A DNA stretch of 64,000 bases, from positions 1,823,501-1,887,500 of the forward strand of contig NZ_CP070982.1 of assembly GCF_018417595.1 (NCBI RefSeq), read 5' to 3'. The notes under the pieces were generated by a model. That model saw only the letters and a list, made by a program, of their open reading frames with translations, had not been told where the DNA came from and ran no database searches. The DNA comes from Pseudomonas entomophila (GTDB lineage Bacteria > Pseudomonadota > Gammaproteobacteria > Pseudomonadales > Pseudomonadaceae). Both the position numbers and the translations under genes were made by a program. Positions 35,398-45,354 of this stretch are shown piece by piece; position 1 is the stretch's first letter, and each line of letters opens with the position of its first letter.

Positions 35398-38300
35398 ACC
35401 TCCACGTCGCTCAGGCCGTTGCCCTGGCGGCGCACCTGGATCTGCACCGGGATGCGCTCGTGCATTTCCTGCACGTGGGAGATCACCGCCACCTTGCGCC
35501 CTTGGGCCTGCAGGCCGTCGAGGGCGTCCATGGCCAGTTGCAGCGACTCGGGGTCGAGGCTGCCGAAGCCTTCGTCGATGAACAGCGACTCGATGCGCAG
35601 GGTGCTCGAGGCCATCGACGCCAGGCCCAAGGCCAGGGCCAGCGAGACCAGGAAGGTTTCGCCGCCGGACAGCGAGTGCACCGAGCGCAACTCGTCGCCC
35701 ATCTCGGTGTCCAGCACCAACAGGCCCAGGGCACTGCCGCCGCGCTTGAGGCGATAACGTTTCGCCAACTGGCGCAGCTGGCTGTTGGCGTGGTGCAGCA
35801 GCAGGTCGAGGTTGTAACCCTGGGCGATCTTGCGGAACACATCGCCCGAGGCCGAGCCGATCAATGCGTTCAGGCGCGCCCAGCGTTGCCACTGGCGATA
35901 GGCCTGGTCAATCTGTTCGGCCAGGGCTTGATGCGCCTGTTGCCGGCGTTGGTCGTCGGCCTGCCGGGCGCGCAGCTCGGCGCAGTGGTGTTCCTGGGCC
36001 GCCAGCCGTTGCTGGAGCTCGGCGAGCGTCTGCTCCAGCGTTTCAACCGGTATGTCGGCCTGCGCCTGGGTGGCGTGCTGTTGCAAACGTTGTTCGCGTT
36101 CCTGCATCAGCACGCGGCTTTGCTCGATGGCTTTTTCCGCGGCGTGCAGGCGCTGGCGCAGCTCGCCCAACTGAGCGTCGTCGATGGCCAGCAGGCGATC
36201 GAGGCCGGCGTCGTCCAGTTCGGGGTGCTCGCCGCGCCATTGGCTGATCTCACCTTGAAGGTGCTGGTGCTCCTGCTCCAGTGCTTGCTGGCGCTGGTGG
36301 TTGGCCTTCAGTTCACCGGCCAGCTCCAAGGCCTGGGTGTGGAGTACCTGGAGGCGCTGCGCGGTGTCCGCTTCGACGGCGCGGGCCTGCTCCAGCTGCT
36401 TGTCCATGTGCTGTTGCCAGGCTTCGGCAGTGGGGTGCTCACCCAGCAGTTCGCCCAATGTGGTACGTGCCAGCTGGTGCTGTTCGTCCAGGGCGGTGAG
36501 CTTGTGTTGCAGCTGCTGCAGGTTGTGCTGGCGGTTCTGCTGTTGATCGCGCAGCTTGTCCAGCTGGCCCTGGCGGGCCTGCTGTTCTTCCTGTTCATCC
36601 TTGCGCTGGTCGAGCTGTTGCCGGCGCAGGGCGATCTGCTGGTCCAGGCCGAGGAAGGCATTGGCCGGGTCGTCGCGCAGGGCCTGGAGGATGTCCTGGG
36701 GCAGCACGCTGGCCAGGTCGTTCAGGCTTTGCTCGAGCTGCTGCTCGTCGGTGGCCAGGGCCTGGTGCTGCTGCTCGAGGTGGCGCTGGGCTTGCTGCTG
36801 GGCGTCGCTGGCGGCCTGCAACTGCTGGTTGAGGCGCGCCGCATCCTTCTGCAGGGCGAGCAGGATGCCCTGGCGTTTCTCGTCGCGGCTGATCTCTTCG
36901 TCCAGGCGGCGCAACTGGCCATCGAGCCAGGCACTGCGGGCCTGGTCGTCCTGAGGGGCGAGGGCGGGCCACAGCGTGTGGGCCTGGACCTGCTCGACCA
37001 CAGGCTGCAACTGCTCGCCCAATTGCATCTGTTGTTGCTGATAGTCCTTGAGCTGGGCGTTGACCACGCCCAGCTGGGTGCGCAGTTCCACCAGCGTTGC
37101 GCCGAGTTGTTCCACACGCTTCTGCGCGGCGTCCTCTTCAGCCTGGTCATGGCGGCCAAGGCTGTGCAGCAGGGCCTCAGGCTGATGGAACGGGTGCTCG
37201 GCGCTGCCGCAGACCGGGCAAGGTTCGCCATCGCGCAACTGGGCGCGCAGTTCCTCGACGCTGGTGTTGCGTGCCAGGCGCTGGCGCTCCAGCAACTGGC
37301 GGGTGAGGGTCAGGGCCTGTTCGGCCGTTTCCAGTTCGGCCTTGGCGGCGGTGCCTTCGGTGATCAGCTGCTGGCGCTGCTGCATGGCCTGTTGCTGGCG
37401 TTCACGCAGCGTGGCGATGCCTTGGCGCAGTTCCCGCTCGCGACCGTGCAGGCGCGCGACTTCCTCGACGGTGCGTTGTTGCTTGCGGTTCTCCTGGAGC
37501 ATGCTGCCAAGCAGGTCGATCTGCTCGGCCAGCGCCTGGGGCTCGGCCCCGGCCTCACGGAACAACAGTTCGAACGCGTCACGCTGGGTTTGCAACTGGG
37601 TGTTGGCCTGGCTGGCCAGCGCTTGCAGGCCGGGCAGTTCTTCACGGCCCTTGGCCAGGCGTCCGCCGATCAGCATCACCTGCTTCAACTGTGGCAGGTA
37701 GGCCTGCCAGGCATCTGCAAGGCTGGCCAGGTGTTCGCTTTCGGCCAGGGCGGTATCGATCTGAGCCAACTGCTGCTGGCTGCGTTGCTGATTTTCTTCA
37801 AGCTGTTGCAGCTGTTGCTGGCTTTCACCGACGGCCTGTTCGGTGTGCAGGCAGGCATCCCGTTGCTCGGCCAGTTCCTTGTCGAGACGCGCCAGGTCGC
37901 CCTGGGCGGCAAAGGCTTGGCGCAGGCGCGGGGCGTTTTCGCTGTGCTGGGCCTGGTGCAGGACCAGGTTTTGGCGGGCCGTTGCCAGTGCCTGCTCCAG
38001 CTCGCTGGTGCGGGCTTGCAGTTCGTTTTGCTGGTGCTGCTGCTGATCGATCTCCGTCAGCAGGGGCGTCAGTTGCGCGGCGAGGGTCTGCTGGCGGTGG
38101 AACTGGTGGCGCTGTGGGGCCAGGCGCTCCAGGCGTTGCAGGTCCAGGCGCTGCTCGGTCAGCTGCTGCCAGTCGTGTTCGGCGGCTTGCAGGGCTTCGC
38201 CGGCCTCGGTGTGCTGGGCCTGCAAGCGGCGCTGCTCGTCGAGCCAGGTGCGTTGCTGCTCCAGTTGACGCTGGCGCGCCTGGTCGGCCTTGAACTGTTG

Positions 38301-39032
38301 CTGGGCCTGCTCCAGTTGCTGGTCTAGCGCGGCGCGGACTTCGCCTTCCATCGGCAGCAGGTGTTCGGCCTGCTTCTTCAGGTCGTTATGCACTTCGCCG
38401 GTTTCCCGGGTCTTGCTGAACGCGCGCTGGCCGAGGCGGGTGTAGATCGCGGTGTTGGTGAGCTTTTCCAGCAGCTCGCTGCGTTCCTTGTCATCTGCTT
38501 TCAGGAACGCGCCGAACTCGCTCTGGGCCAGCATCACCGCGCGGGTGAACTGTTCGAAGTTCAGCCCCAGGCGTGCCTCGACCAATTGCTTGTATTCGTT
38601 CTTGCCGCTGCCCAGCAATTGTTCGCTGTCCAGGTCATGGAGGCTCTGGCGGCTGTTCTGCAGCTTGCCATTGGCTTTCTCGCGGGCGCGGTTGGCTTCC
38701 CAGCGTGCGCGGTAGCGGCAGCCATCGATACCAACGAAGTCCACCTCGGCGAAACCGCTCCCGGCGCCGCGACGCAACAGGTTGCGTGGATCGGAGGTAG
38801 GGATTTCGCCGTCGGCATCGGGCACCTTGGCTTCCCGGGCGATATCGTTGAGCCGTGGCACGGTACCGAACAACGCCAGGCACAAGGCGTCGAGCAAGGT
38901 GCTTTTGCCGGCGCCGGTAGGGCCGGTGATGGCGAACAGGCCGGCGCTGGCCAGGGGCTCGGCGGTGAAGTCGATCTCGACCGGGCCGGCCAGCGATGCC
39001 AGGTTCTTCAGGCGGATGGCGAGAATCTTCAT
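35388..39032 (-). CDS. sbcC: Exonuclease subunit SbcC
   Basis: A 1214-residue SMC-like ATPase that with SbcD cleaves hairpins and blocked DNA ends. The N-terminal Walker A is GPTGAGKST (about 37-45). Two very long Gln/Leu-rich coiled coils meet at the zinc hook C605-P-V-C608. Near the C-terminus are the signature LSGGETFLVSLAL and Walker B SLFIDEGFGSLD. ATG overlaps the sbcD stop (ATGA). The coiled-coil Gln/Leu composition produces long antisense open frames that are not genes. Confidence 0.97.
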   Translation of the reverse strand: MKILAIRLKNLASLAGPVEIDFTAEPLASAGLFAITGPTGAGKSTLLDALCLALFGTVPRLNDIAREAKVPDADGEIPTSDPRNLLRRGAGSGFAEVDFVGIDGCRYRARWEANRAREKANGKLQNSRQSLHDLDSEQLLGSGKNEYKQLVEARLGLNFEQFTRAVMLAQSEFGAFLKADDKERSELLEKLTNTAIYTRLGQRAFSKTRETGEVHNDLKKQAEHLLPMEGEVRAALDQQLEQAQQQFKADQARQRQLEQQRTWLDEQRRLQAQHTEAGEALQAAEHDWQQLTEQRLDLQRLERLAPQRHQFHRQQTLAAQLTPLLTEIDQQQHQQNELQARTSELEQALATARQNLVLHQAQHSENAPRLRQAFAAQGDLARLDKELAEQRDACLHTEQAVGESQQQLQQLEENQQRSQQQLAQIDTALAESEHLASLADAWQAYLPQLKQVMLIGGRLAKGREELPGLQALASQANTQLQTQRDAFELLFREAGAEPQALAEQIDLLGSMLQENRKQQRTVEEVARLHGRERELRQGIATLRERQQQAMQQRQQLITEGTAAKAELETAEQALTLTRQLLERQRLARNTSVEELRAQLRDGEPCPVCGSAEHPFHQPEALLHSLGRHDQAEEDAAQKRVEQLGATLVELRTQLGVVNAQLKDYQQQQMQLGEQLQPVVEQVQAHTLWPALAPQDDQARSAWLDGQLRRLDEEISRDEKRQGILLALQKDAARLNQQLQAASDAQQQAQRHLEQQHQALATDEQQLEQSLNDLASVLPQDILQALRDDPANAFLGLDQQIALRRQQLDQRKDEQEEQQARQGQLDKLRDQQQNRQHNLQQLQHKLTALDEQHQLARTTLGELLGEHPTAEAWQQHMDKQLEQARAVEADTAQRLQVLHTQALELAGELKANHQRQQALEQEHQHLQGEISQWRGEHPELDDAGLDRLLAIDDAQLGELRQRLHAAEKAIEQSRVLMQEREQRLQQHATQAQADIPVETLEQTLAELQQRLAAQEHHCAELRARQADDQRRQQAHQALAEQIDQAYRQWQRWARLNALIGSASGDVFRKIAQGYNLDLLLHHANSQLRQLAKRYRLKRGGSALGLLVLDTEMGDELRSVHSLSGGETFLVSLALALGLASMASSTLRIESLFIDEGFGSLDPESLQLAMDALDGLQAQGRKVAVISHVQEMHERIPVQIQVRRQGNGLSDVEVCG

Positions 39033-40267
39033 GGCTGCTCCTCCTCGTGCAGGACGTCTTGCAGCAGTTCGGCGAAATCAGCCAGGGCCTGCTCGTCGGC
39101 GGCGCTGCCGTAAGTTTGCTCCCAGGCGCGACCGAACAGGTCCTGCGGGGTCATCTGGGCCAGTTCGACGAAGGCCTGCTCGTCATCTTCATCACGGCCA
39201 TTGCCGGCGTATTCGGCGCTGATGCGCACCAGGCGCACGGCCTTGCCCTGCAGGGCGCTTTCGATCTGTTGGCGCAGGTCCGGTTGCGGCTCGTCCAGGC
39301 GTACTCGCACCTCCAGCCAAGGCTGGCGATTGGGGTCTTCGAGCAGGTCGATTACCGGCAGCTCGGCCAGCAGTTCAAGCAGTTCGCCCAGCGGCGCCGG
39401 GCCGACCCGGCGCAGCGCCACGGCGCGTGGCACTGGCCGCGCCTCGACGCTGACCAGTTCACTGCCGTCCAGCTCCACCTCGAGCACCTGGTGCGGATAG
39501 TTGATCTCGGCGAACGACAGCGGGATCGGCGCGCCGCTGTAGCGGATGCGCTCCTCACGATTGACCTTCTGCGGCTTGTGCAGGTGGCCGAGGGCGACAT
39601 AGCTGATGGCCTTGTCGAACAGGCGCGCCGGCAGGGCCTCGGCGTTGCCGATGATCAGGCTGCGCTCGGAGTCCTCCGAGATGCTGCCGCCGGCCATGTG
39701 CGCATGGCTGATGGCGACCAGCGCCTGGTCTTTCTTGCGCTTGGCCTGCGCGGCGGCGATCAGTTGTTCGTGCACCTGGGTGATGCCTTGCAGGTAATCG
39801 TCGCCCAGCGCGGGGCCGGTGACTTCGGCGGGGCGCAGGAAGGGCAGGGCCAGGCACCAGGCGCCGACCTTGCCGCGGGCGTTGGTCAGCGGGATCAGCA
39901 GCCGCTCGGTGTCCAGCTGGCCGTCGTCGAGCCAGTGCACCCGGCCCAGGGCGTGGGTGCGCAGGCGCCGCATCAGCGGCGCGGGCAGTTCAATGCGCGA
40001 GCCGGAGTCGTGGTTGCCGGCGATCATCACGATATCCAGCTTGGGCTGTTGCTCGTGGGCCTGGACGATGAAGTCGTACAGCCGCTCCTGGGCTTTGACC
40101 GGCGGGTTGACGGTGTCGAAGATGTCACCGGCGATCAGCAGCGCGTCGGGCTGGCGCAGGCGCAGCTGGCCGAGTAGCCAGTCGAGGAAGCAGGCATGTT
40201 CGAAGTCGCGTTCCTGGCCGTGCAGGCTCTGGCCCAGGTGCCAGTCGGAGGTGTGAAACAGACGCAT
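39029..40267 (-). CDS. sbcD: Exonuclease subunit SbcD
   Basis: A 412-residue Mre11-type nuclease. Metal motifs are present: HTSDWHLG (about 4-11), GDIFD (about 47-51), GNHD (about 83-86) and the later SHAH/GHLH (ISHAHMAGG, VALGHLHKPQ). The start MRLFHTSDWH at 40267 is chosen because the motif should lie at the very N-terminus; the frame is open to 40324. It forms a two-gene unit with sbcC. Confidence 0.96.
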   Translation of the reverse strand: MRLFHTSDWHLGQSLHGQERDFEHACFLDWLLGQLRLRQPDALLIAGDIFDTVNPPVKAQERLYDFIVQAHEQQPKLDIVMIAGNHDSGSRIELPAPLMRRLRTHALGRVHWLDDGQLDTERLLIPLTNARGKVGAWCLALPFLRPAEVTGPALGDDYLQGITQVHEQLIAAAQAKRKKDQALVAISHAHMAGGSISEDSERSLIIGNAEALPARLFDKAISYVALGHLHKPQKVNREERIRYSGAPIPLSFAEINYPHQVLEVELDGSELVSVEARPVPRAVALRRVGPAPLGELLELLAELPVIDLLEDPNRQPWLEVRVRLDEPQPDLRQQIESALQGKAVRLVRISAEYAGNGRDEDDEQAFVELAQMTPQDLFGRAWEQTYGSAADEQALADFAELLQDVLHEEEQP

Positions 40268-40357
40268 GGATGACCTGTTGGGTGAGCGGCGGAGGCTTTG
40301 AAATGAGGCGGTATGGTAACTCATCGGCGGGTGAGGTCGCTGCCGTGATGTGCCTGC

Positions 40358-40433
40358 CGAGAACCTTGCAGCACCCTTGAGATTGAGCGCCGCTCGCGGA
40401 TGAATCCGCTCCTACGGCCCAGCACCTGGCCGC
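40358..40433. repeat. Dispersed intergenic repeat, copy A
   Basis: The stretch from GAGAACCTTGCAG to CAGCACCTGGCCGC matches 47428-47494 in the same orientation (see copy B), with an extra REP-like insert (CGGATGAATCCGCTCCTACG). It fills most of the gap between sbcD and batD. Confidence 0.7.
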
Positions 40434-40456
40434 CATTACCAGGTCGCCAGCCGGGC

Positions 40457-42082
40457 CTACTTTGGATACAACGGCGGCAAGCTGCCTGACTCCCCCGAAG
40501 GCACCAGCACCTGCTCGGCGGGCGGAATGGTCCCGATCGCCCGCCACAGTTCATCCCCGTGCCAATACTGGCCACTCTCGCTGTACAACGCTCCGTTCAA
40601 GCCATCCAGCGCATCCGACAACGGCACGAACCGCGCCGCCATCTCGGCCAGGGTTTGCGGCTGCTGGCGCGCCCAGGCATCCAGGGCCTGGCGCGTGGCT
40701 TGCGGGTCGTTGGCCTGGCAGGCGCGCTTGAGGTCGTCGAGCAGGGTGCGTGGGCTGGGGCCGGTTTGCGCCGCGCGTAGCACCGCCGGTTGCGAGCGGG
40801 CGCGCCACCACAGGGCAAAGCCGAGCAGGGTGGTCAGGGCCAGGACCAGCGTGGCCAGCTGCCACGGCCACAGCAGGGCCGTGCGACCACTGCTGTCGCC
40901 GACCGGCGTGTCGGCGCTCAGTGCCGGGTTGTCCTGCACCTCCAGGGTGCGCGCCGGCAGGCTGCTGTGCTCCAGGTGGTCTTCGCGGGTGTTCCACCAG
41001 GTCACTTCCAGTGCCGGCAGGGCCAGTTGGCCGCTATGGGTTGGCACCAGTGCCTCACGCTCTTCGCGATTGGCGACCATGCCGCGTTCGTCGATTTCGT
41101 TGCGCAGCAGCGGTTGGTCCGGGTAACGGCGCAGGCCCGTGGTCTCGGTGGCGGGCAGCGGTGGCAGTTGGGTGCTCGACAGCCCCTCGGCGCGCAGGGT
41201 GATGCTGCGGGTCAGCGAATCGCCGATCTGCGTGGGCTGGCTGGCCGGGTCCGGGTTCCAATGCTCTTCCAGGGTCAGGCTGCGTGCCGGCAGCCACGGG
41301 CGGTCGCTCGGGTAGCTGGTGGGGATCGGCTTGACCGTCAGGCGTAGCGGCAGCGAGTTGACCTGGACCTGGCGCCCCACCCGCGGCGTCCCGGCCGGCT
41401 GCTCGCCGTTGTCGGCCGCGGTGGCGGTGAAACTCAGTGGCGGGATCTCGACGCTGCCGCTTTGCTGCGGGTAGATCGCGTAGCGGGTCTCGATCACGCC
41501 GTGACGCACGCCGTTGATCTCTTTCTCGTAGGTGCGCGACTCACCCAGTGGGTCGACCTTGGCGGTGGCCAACTGCAACGGGCTGAGGCTGCTGTCGTCG
41601 TACAGCGCCACTGAATGGTAGATGCGCAGGGTGAGCACGGCCTGGGCCTGGACGTAGACGGTGTTGCTGTCCAGGGTCGCTTCGACGAATACCTGCGAGG
41701 CCACGTCCGGGCGCTGGCTGTCGGCCTGCTGCACCTGCAGGTCTATGGGCTGGCTGTATGACTGACCCAGCTGCAGTTCAGGGATACGCAGGCTGCCGCT
41801 GCGCCGGGGCAGCAGGGTGACGATCCAGCGCGTGCTGGCGCGGGTCTCGCCGTCGAGGCTGTGCAGGCTGTTGAGCTGGCGGGTGCCACGCACCTCGAAG
41901 TCGGCGTCCAGAGCGTGCAGGTCGGGTTTGCCGAACTGGGTGACGTCCTGGCTTTCGAGGGTCAGCTCGAAGGTTTCGCCGGCTTCCAGGCGCGTGCGAT
42001 CGACGCTGGCTTGCAACATGGGGGCCGCCTGGGCCAGGAGGCTCCAGAGCAAGCCTGAGAGAAAGACGCCGAAGCGACTCAT
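40457..42082 (-). CDS. batD: BatD-like (oxygen tolerance) exported protein
   Basis: A 541-residue protein with a signal peptide (about 1-20), a large periplasmic beta-rich region (about 22-400; LEAGETFELTLESQDV) and one membrane segment (about 413-432, ALLWPWQLATLVLALTTLLGFALWW), leaving a short cytoplasmic tail. It matches BatD of the Bacteroides aerotolerance operon by context and form. The biochemical role is unknown. It is the last gene of the MoxR operon and overlaps batB by four bases. Confidence 0.87.
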   Translation of the reverse strand: MSRFGVFLSGLLWSLLAQAAPMLQASVDRTRLEAGETFELTLESQDVTQFGKPDLHALDADFEVRGTRQLNSLHSLDGETRASTRWIVTLLPRRSGSLRIPELQLGQSYSQPIDLQVQQADSQRPDVASQVFVEATLDSNTVYVQAQAVLTLRIYHSVALYDDSSLSPLQLATAKVDPLGESRTYEKEINGVRHGVIETRYAIYPQQSGSVEIPPLSFTATAADNGEQPAGTPRVGRQVQVNSLPLRLTVKPIPTSYPSDRPWLPARSLTLEEHWNPDPASQPTQIGDSLTRSITLRAEGLSSTQLPPLPATETTGLRRYPDQPLLRNEIDERGMVANREEREALVPTHSGQLALPALEVTWWNTREDHLEHSSLPARTLEVQDNPALSADTPVGDSSGRTALLWPWQLATLVLALTTLLGFALWWRARSQPAVLRAAQTGPSPRTLLDDLKRACQANDPQATRQALDAWARQQPQTLAEMAARFVPLSDALDGLNGALYSESGQYWHGDELWRAIGTIPPAEQVLVPSGESGSLPPLYPK

Positions 42083-43791
42083 CGCGTGGTTTCCTGATGC
42101 AATTGCTGTTCATACCAGAACTTGCGCCGCAGCAGCTCCGCCGGGTTGTCGGGGATCTCCCGCAGCCATTGTTCCAGGGCCTGGCGCTGTTCGGCGTCGA
42201 GGCTGCTGGATTGCGGCCGTTGGGGCGGCTGCGTGATGCTGTCGTCGTCGCCACCGGCCGTGGCGGGAGGCGCCTGGGTATTGCTGTTGTTCTCACCGGA
42301 CTGCTGGGTCTGCTCGTCGCTGTCTGGCGTGCCCTGGGCCGGGCTGCTGGTGGAGCTGCTGTTGCCTTCGCTGTCGGCGTCCGGGGTGCCTTGTTCATCG
42401 GCGTTGGCCGGTTGTTCCTCGGCTTTGGCCTGCTGTTGCTGCAACAGTTGCTGTACCAGCGCCTGGTTGTCCAGGGCCGGCTTGAAGTCGGGCTGGCGTT
42501 CGAGCGCCTGTTCGTAGGCGTCCAGCGCCGCGTCCAGTTCACCGGCACGGGCCAGGGCATTGCCTCGATTGTAGTGGGCGGCGGCCGTATTGCCTTGGGC
42601 GAACGCGGCGGCGGCGCCCTCGAAGTCACCCGCCTGGTACAGGGCCATGCCGCGCCATTGCGAATCCTCGAAATGCCGGGCGGCCTCGGCCGGTTGCTGG
42701 CGCTGCAGCAGGCGCTGGCCCTGTTGGTCGGGGCGCAGCCACAGGTCGTTGAACTCGAACGCCTGGCTCGGTTGCGGCAAGGCCAGCAGCAGCGGCAGGC
42801 AGAACAGCCAGCCGCGGCGGCCGGCGCAGGCGGCGAGCAGCAACAGTGGCAGGAGTAGCCAGTAGCCCTGGTCGGCCCAGCTGTCCAGTTGCACGGTCTG
42901 GCCGTCGTTGCGCAGCAGCCGTGGGTTGTCGAACAGACCCAGGCCGCGCAGGTCGAGGTCGTCGATGCGCGCGTGGCGATAGCGCCCACCGGTGCCGTTG
43001 ATGAAGCCCTTGAGCGAGGCGCTGTCCAGGCGCGGCAGGAGGATGCCGCCCTGGTCGTCCTTGAGGTATTCGCCGTTGGCCTGGCGTACCGGCGCACCTT
43101 CGGCGCTGCCCACGCCGAGCATCAGCAGGCTCGGGCCCTGGCGCCCGAGGACCTGCAGAATGCCTTCGCGCTCGGGGTTGCTCAGGGAGGAGCCGACCAG
43201 CAGCAGCCGGCCCTGGCCCAGGCCGCTCTGGGCCAGCAGCGCCAGGCCTTTCTGCACGGCCAGGTCGGCGCGCTGGCCGGGTTGCGGCATGATCGACGGG
43301 TCGATCGCCTCCAGCAGGTTGCGCGTGGTGCCCAGGTCGTCGGACAGCGGCACCAGGGTGTGGGCGGAACCGGCGTAGACGATCAGCGCGGTCTGGCTGT
43401 CCTGGCGGTGCTCGAGCAGGTCGAGGATCTTGCGCCGGGCCTGCTCCAGGCGGTTGGGCGCGCTGTCCTCGGCGAGCATCTGCGGGGTCAGTTCGAGCAG
43501 GATCACCAGCGGGTCGGCCGGGCGCTGGCGGGTTTCCTCCAGGCGCTGCCAGCTTGGTCCGAGCAGGGCCAGCACGATCAGCAGCCAGGCCAGGCCCAGG
43601 GCGATCCATGGCAGTTTGCTGGTGCTGCCGCTGCCACCTCCGAGCAACACGGCGTGGAACTGCGGCGGCAGGATCATCTGCCAGCGCCCGGCGCGCTTGC
43701 GCCGGTGCCACAGCTTGAACAGCAGCCAGCCGAGCAGCGGGATCACCAGCAGCCAGAGCGGGCGCAGCCATTGCGGCCAGAGGTCGATCAT
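42079..43791 (-). CDS. batB: BatB-like VWA protein with C-terminal TPR (BatB/BatC fusion type)
   Basis: A 570-residue protein: two N-terminal membrane helices (about 8-27 and 60-78), a von Willebrand A domain (about 94-300), a further helix (about 315-350), a TPR region (about 395-440) and a low-complexity Gln/Ser/Asn tail. The VWA metal site DxSxS reads E100-L-T-P-Q104, so it is degenerate. Start MIDLWPQ at 43791 overlaps batA (ATGA); the frame is open further upstream without reason to use it. Confidence 0.87.
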   Translation of the reverse strand: MIDLWPQWLRPLWLLVIPLLGWLLFKLWHRRKRAGRWQMILPPQFHAVLLGGGSGSTSKLPWIALGLAWLLIVLALLGPSWQRLEETRQRPADPLVILLELTPQMLAEDSAPNRLEQARRKILDLLEHRQDSQTALIVYAGSAHTLVPLSDDLGTTRNLLEAIDPSIMPQPGQRADLAVQKGLALLAQSGLGQGRLLLVGSSLSNPEREGILQVLGRQGPSLLMLGVGSAEGAPVRQANGEYLKDDQGGILLPRLDSASLKGFINGTGGRYRHARIDDLDLRGLGLFDNPRLLRNDGQTVQLDSWADQGYWLLLPLLLLAACAGRRGWLFCLPLLLALPQPSQAFEFNDLWLRPDQQGQRLLQRQQPAEAARHFEDSQWRGMALYQAGDFEGAAAAFAQGNTAAAHYNRGNALARAGELDAALDAYEQALERQPDFKPALDNQALVQQLLQQQQAKAEEQPANADEQGTPDADSEGNSSSTSSPAQGTPDSDEQTQQSGENNSNTQAPPATAGGDDDSITQPPQRPQSSSLDAEQRQALEQWLREIPDNPAELLRRKFWYEQQLHQETTR

Positions 43792-44864
43792 CGCCGCCTC
43801 CTCAGGCGCAGGCGCTTGAGGCGCTGGCGCCATTCCGGGTGGGGCTGCAGGAAGCTCGGTTTGCGCAGCTGGCGCAGCAGCAGATTGTCGGGCCATTGCA
43901 CCGCCACCACCAGCAGCACGCTGAGCAGCAATGCCAGCCCCAGCGGCCAGGCATACAGCTCGGTGGCGGTGCGCGCCTGGGTGGGCTGCTGGGCCACCGG
44001 CTCGAGCTGGTCGAGGGTGTCGCCGATGGCGTTGAGCTCGGCGCCGTCATGGGCGCGGAAGTAGGTGCCGTGGGTGATGCCGGCGATCTCCTTGAGCGAG
44101 GCTTCGTCCAGGTCCAGGCTCGGGTTCAGGCCGAGCAGGCCGGGGGTGCCGCTGGCTTCCGGGTTGGCGCCGATGCCGATGGTGTAGATGCGCACGCCTT
44201 CCTGGGCGGCCAGGCGCGCGGCGGTCAGCGGGTGGATCTGCCCGCCGTTGTTGGCGCCGTCGGTGATCAGGATCAGCACCCGGCTCTGTGCCGGGCGCTG
44301 GCGCAGGCGCTTGACCGCCAGGCCGATGGCGTCGCCGATGGCGGTGTTCTTGCCGGCGATGCCGATCTGCGCCTCGTCGAGGAAGGTGCGCACGGTGCGC
44401 CGGTCGAAGGTCAGCGGTGCCTGCAGGTAGGCCTGGCTGCCGAACAGGATCAGGCCGACCCGGTCGCCCTGGCGGTCCTGCAGGAAGTCGCCCATCAGCG
44501 CCTTGACCAGGTCCAGGCGGCTGATTTCATCACCCTGCCACTGCATGTCGGGGAAGTCCATGGAGCCGGACACGTCCACCGCCACCAGCAGGTCGCGACC
44601 GCTGGCCGACACCGGCACCGGGTCGCCCAGCCATTGCGGGCGGGCGGCGGCCAGCAGCAGGAGCGACCAGATCAGCACGAATGGCGCCTGCTGGCGCCAG
44701 GTCGGCAGGTTCAGGCGCGCGCGGCGCCCGGCCAGGCCTTCGAGCTCATCGAGGAAACCCACCTTGAGCACCGGCTCGCCGCTGTCGGCGGCCGGCAGCA
44801 GCAGGCGCATCAGCCAGGGCAATGGCAGCAGCGCGAAGATCCACGGCCAGGCCAGTTCAAACAT
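43788..44864 (-). CDS. batA: BatA-like VWA membrane protein
   Basis: A 358-residue protein with N-terminal helices (about 5-24 and 60-75), a von Willebrand A domain (about 90-290) and a C-terminal helix (about 308-328). The MIDAS is intact: D97-V-S99-G-S101, then ITDGAN. Together with BatB it is expected to form a membrane-anchored VWA pair acted on by the MoxR ATPase. ATG 44864 is preferred because it begins MFELAWPW, right before helix 1; it overlaps the DUF4381 gene by 8 bases. Confidence 0.9.
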   Translation of the reverse strand: MFELAWPWIFALLPLPWLMRLLLPAADSGEPVLKVGFLDELEGLAGRRARLNLPTWRQQAPFVLIWSLLLLAAARPQWLGDPVPVSASGRDLLVAVDVSGSMDFPDMQWQGDEISRLDLVKALMGDFLQDRQGDRVGLILFGSQAYLQAPLTFDRRTVRTFLDEAQIGIAGKNTAIGDAIGLAVKRLRQRPAQSRVLILITDGANNGGQIHPLTAARLAAQEGVRIYTIGIGANPEASGTPGLLGLNPSLDLDEASLKEIAGITHGTYFRAHDGAELNAIGDTLDQLEPVAQQPTQARTATELYAWPLGLALLLSVLLVVAVQWPDNLLLRQLRKPSFLQPHPEWRQRLKRLRLRRRR

Positions 44865-45354
44865 GCTTGCGGATCCAGGTTTCGACCGCCTGGGCAAGCC
44901 CGGCGATGGCCTTGTCGTCGAGCTTGCACTCGGGCTTGTAGGCGCCTTCGACCAGCACCATCCAGCGGGTCAGGCCGGCGGCCGGGCAACGGTTGTCGAG
45001 AAACGCCAGCCACTGGCGGCCGTTCAGCGTGTGGCTGTTGGCGCCGGGGTAGTGGGTGCGGCACAGGCGCTTGAGCAGGGCGTTGATCTGCTGCAGCCAG
45101 GCGCCGGCTGGGGCGCCGTCGTAGGGGCGCGGCAGGCGTGCCAGTTCGGCCAGGGCTTCGACGCGTAGCGGGTCCAGTGGTTGTTCGGCCCGTACCATCA
45201 ACTTGCGCTTGCCCGGGCGCCAGCGGCGCAGGCGCCATGCTCCCCAGGCCAGCAATGGCAGCAGGGCAAGCAGCAGCCACCAGCCAGGCGCCGGGGGCCA
45301 GAAGCCGACGGCGGGCGGGGCGACCAGCGGTTGCAGCTGATCCAGCGGGTTCAT
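44857..45354 (-). CDS. DUF4381 membrane protein
   Basis: A 165-residue protein with one helix (about 24-43, GWWLLLALLPLLAWGAWRL) followed by a cytoplasmic helical domain. DUF4381 members lie between DUF58 and BatA genes in MoxR operons; their role is unknown. The ATG overlaps the DUF58 stop (ATGA) and the 3' end overlaps batA by 8 bases. Confidence 0.87.
   Translation of the reverse strand: MNPLDQLQPLVAPPAVGFWPPAPGWWLLLALLPLLAWGAWRLRRWRPGKRKLMVRAEQPLDPLRVEALAELARLPRPYDGAPAGAWLQQINALLKRLCRTHYPGANSHTLNGRQWLAFLDNRCPAAGLTRWMVLVEGAYKPECKLDDKAIAGLAQAVETWIRKHV

Noticed and set aside
35460..38327. 955-codon open frame antisense to sbcC, rich in Leu
   Set aside because: The Leu/Gln content mirrors the sbcC coiled coil; no start signals and no protein family.
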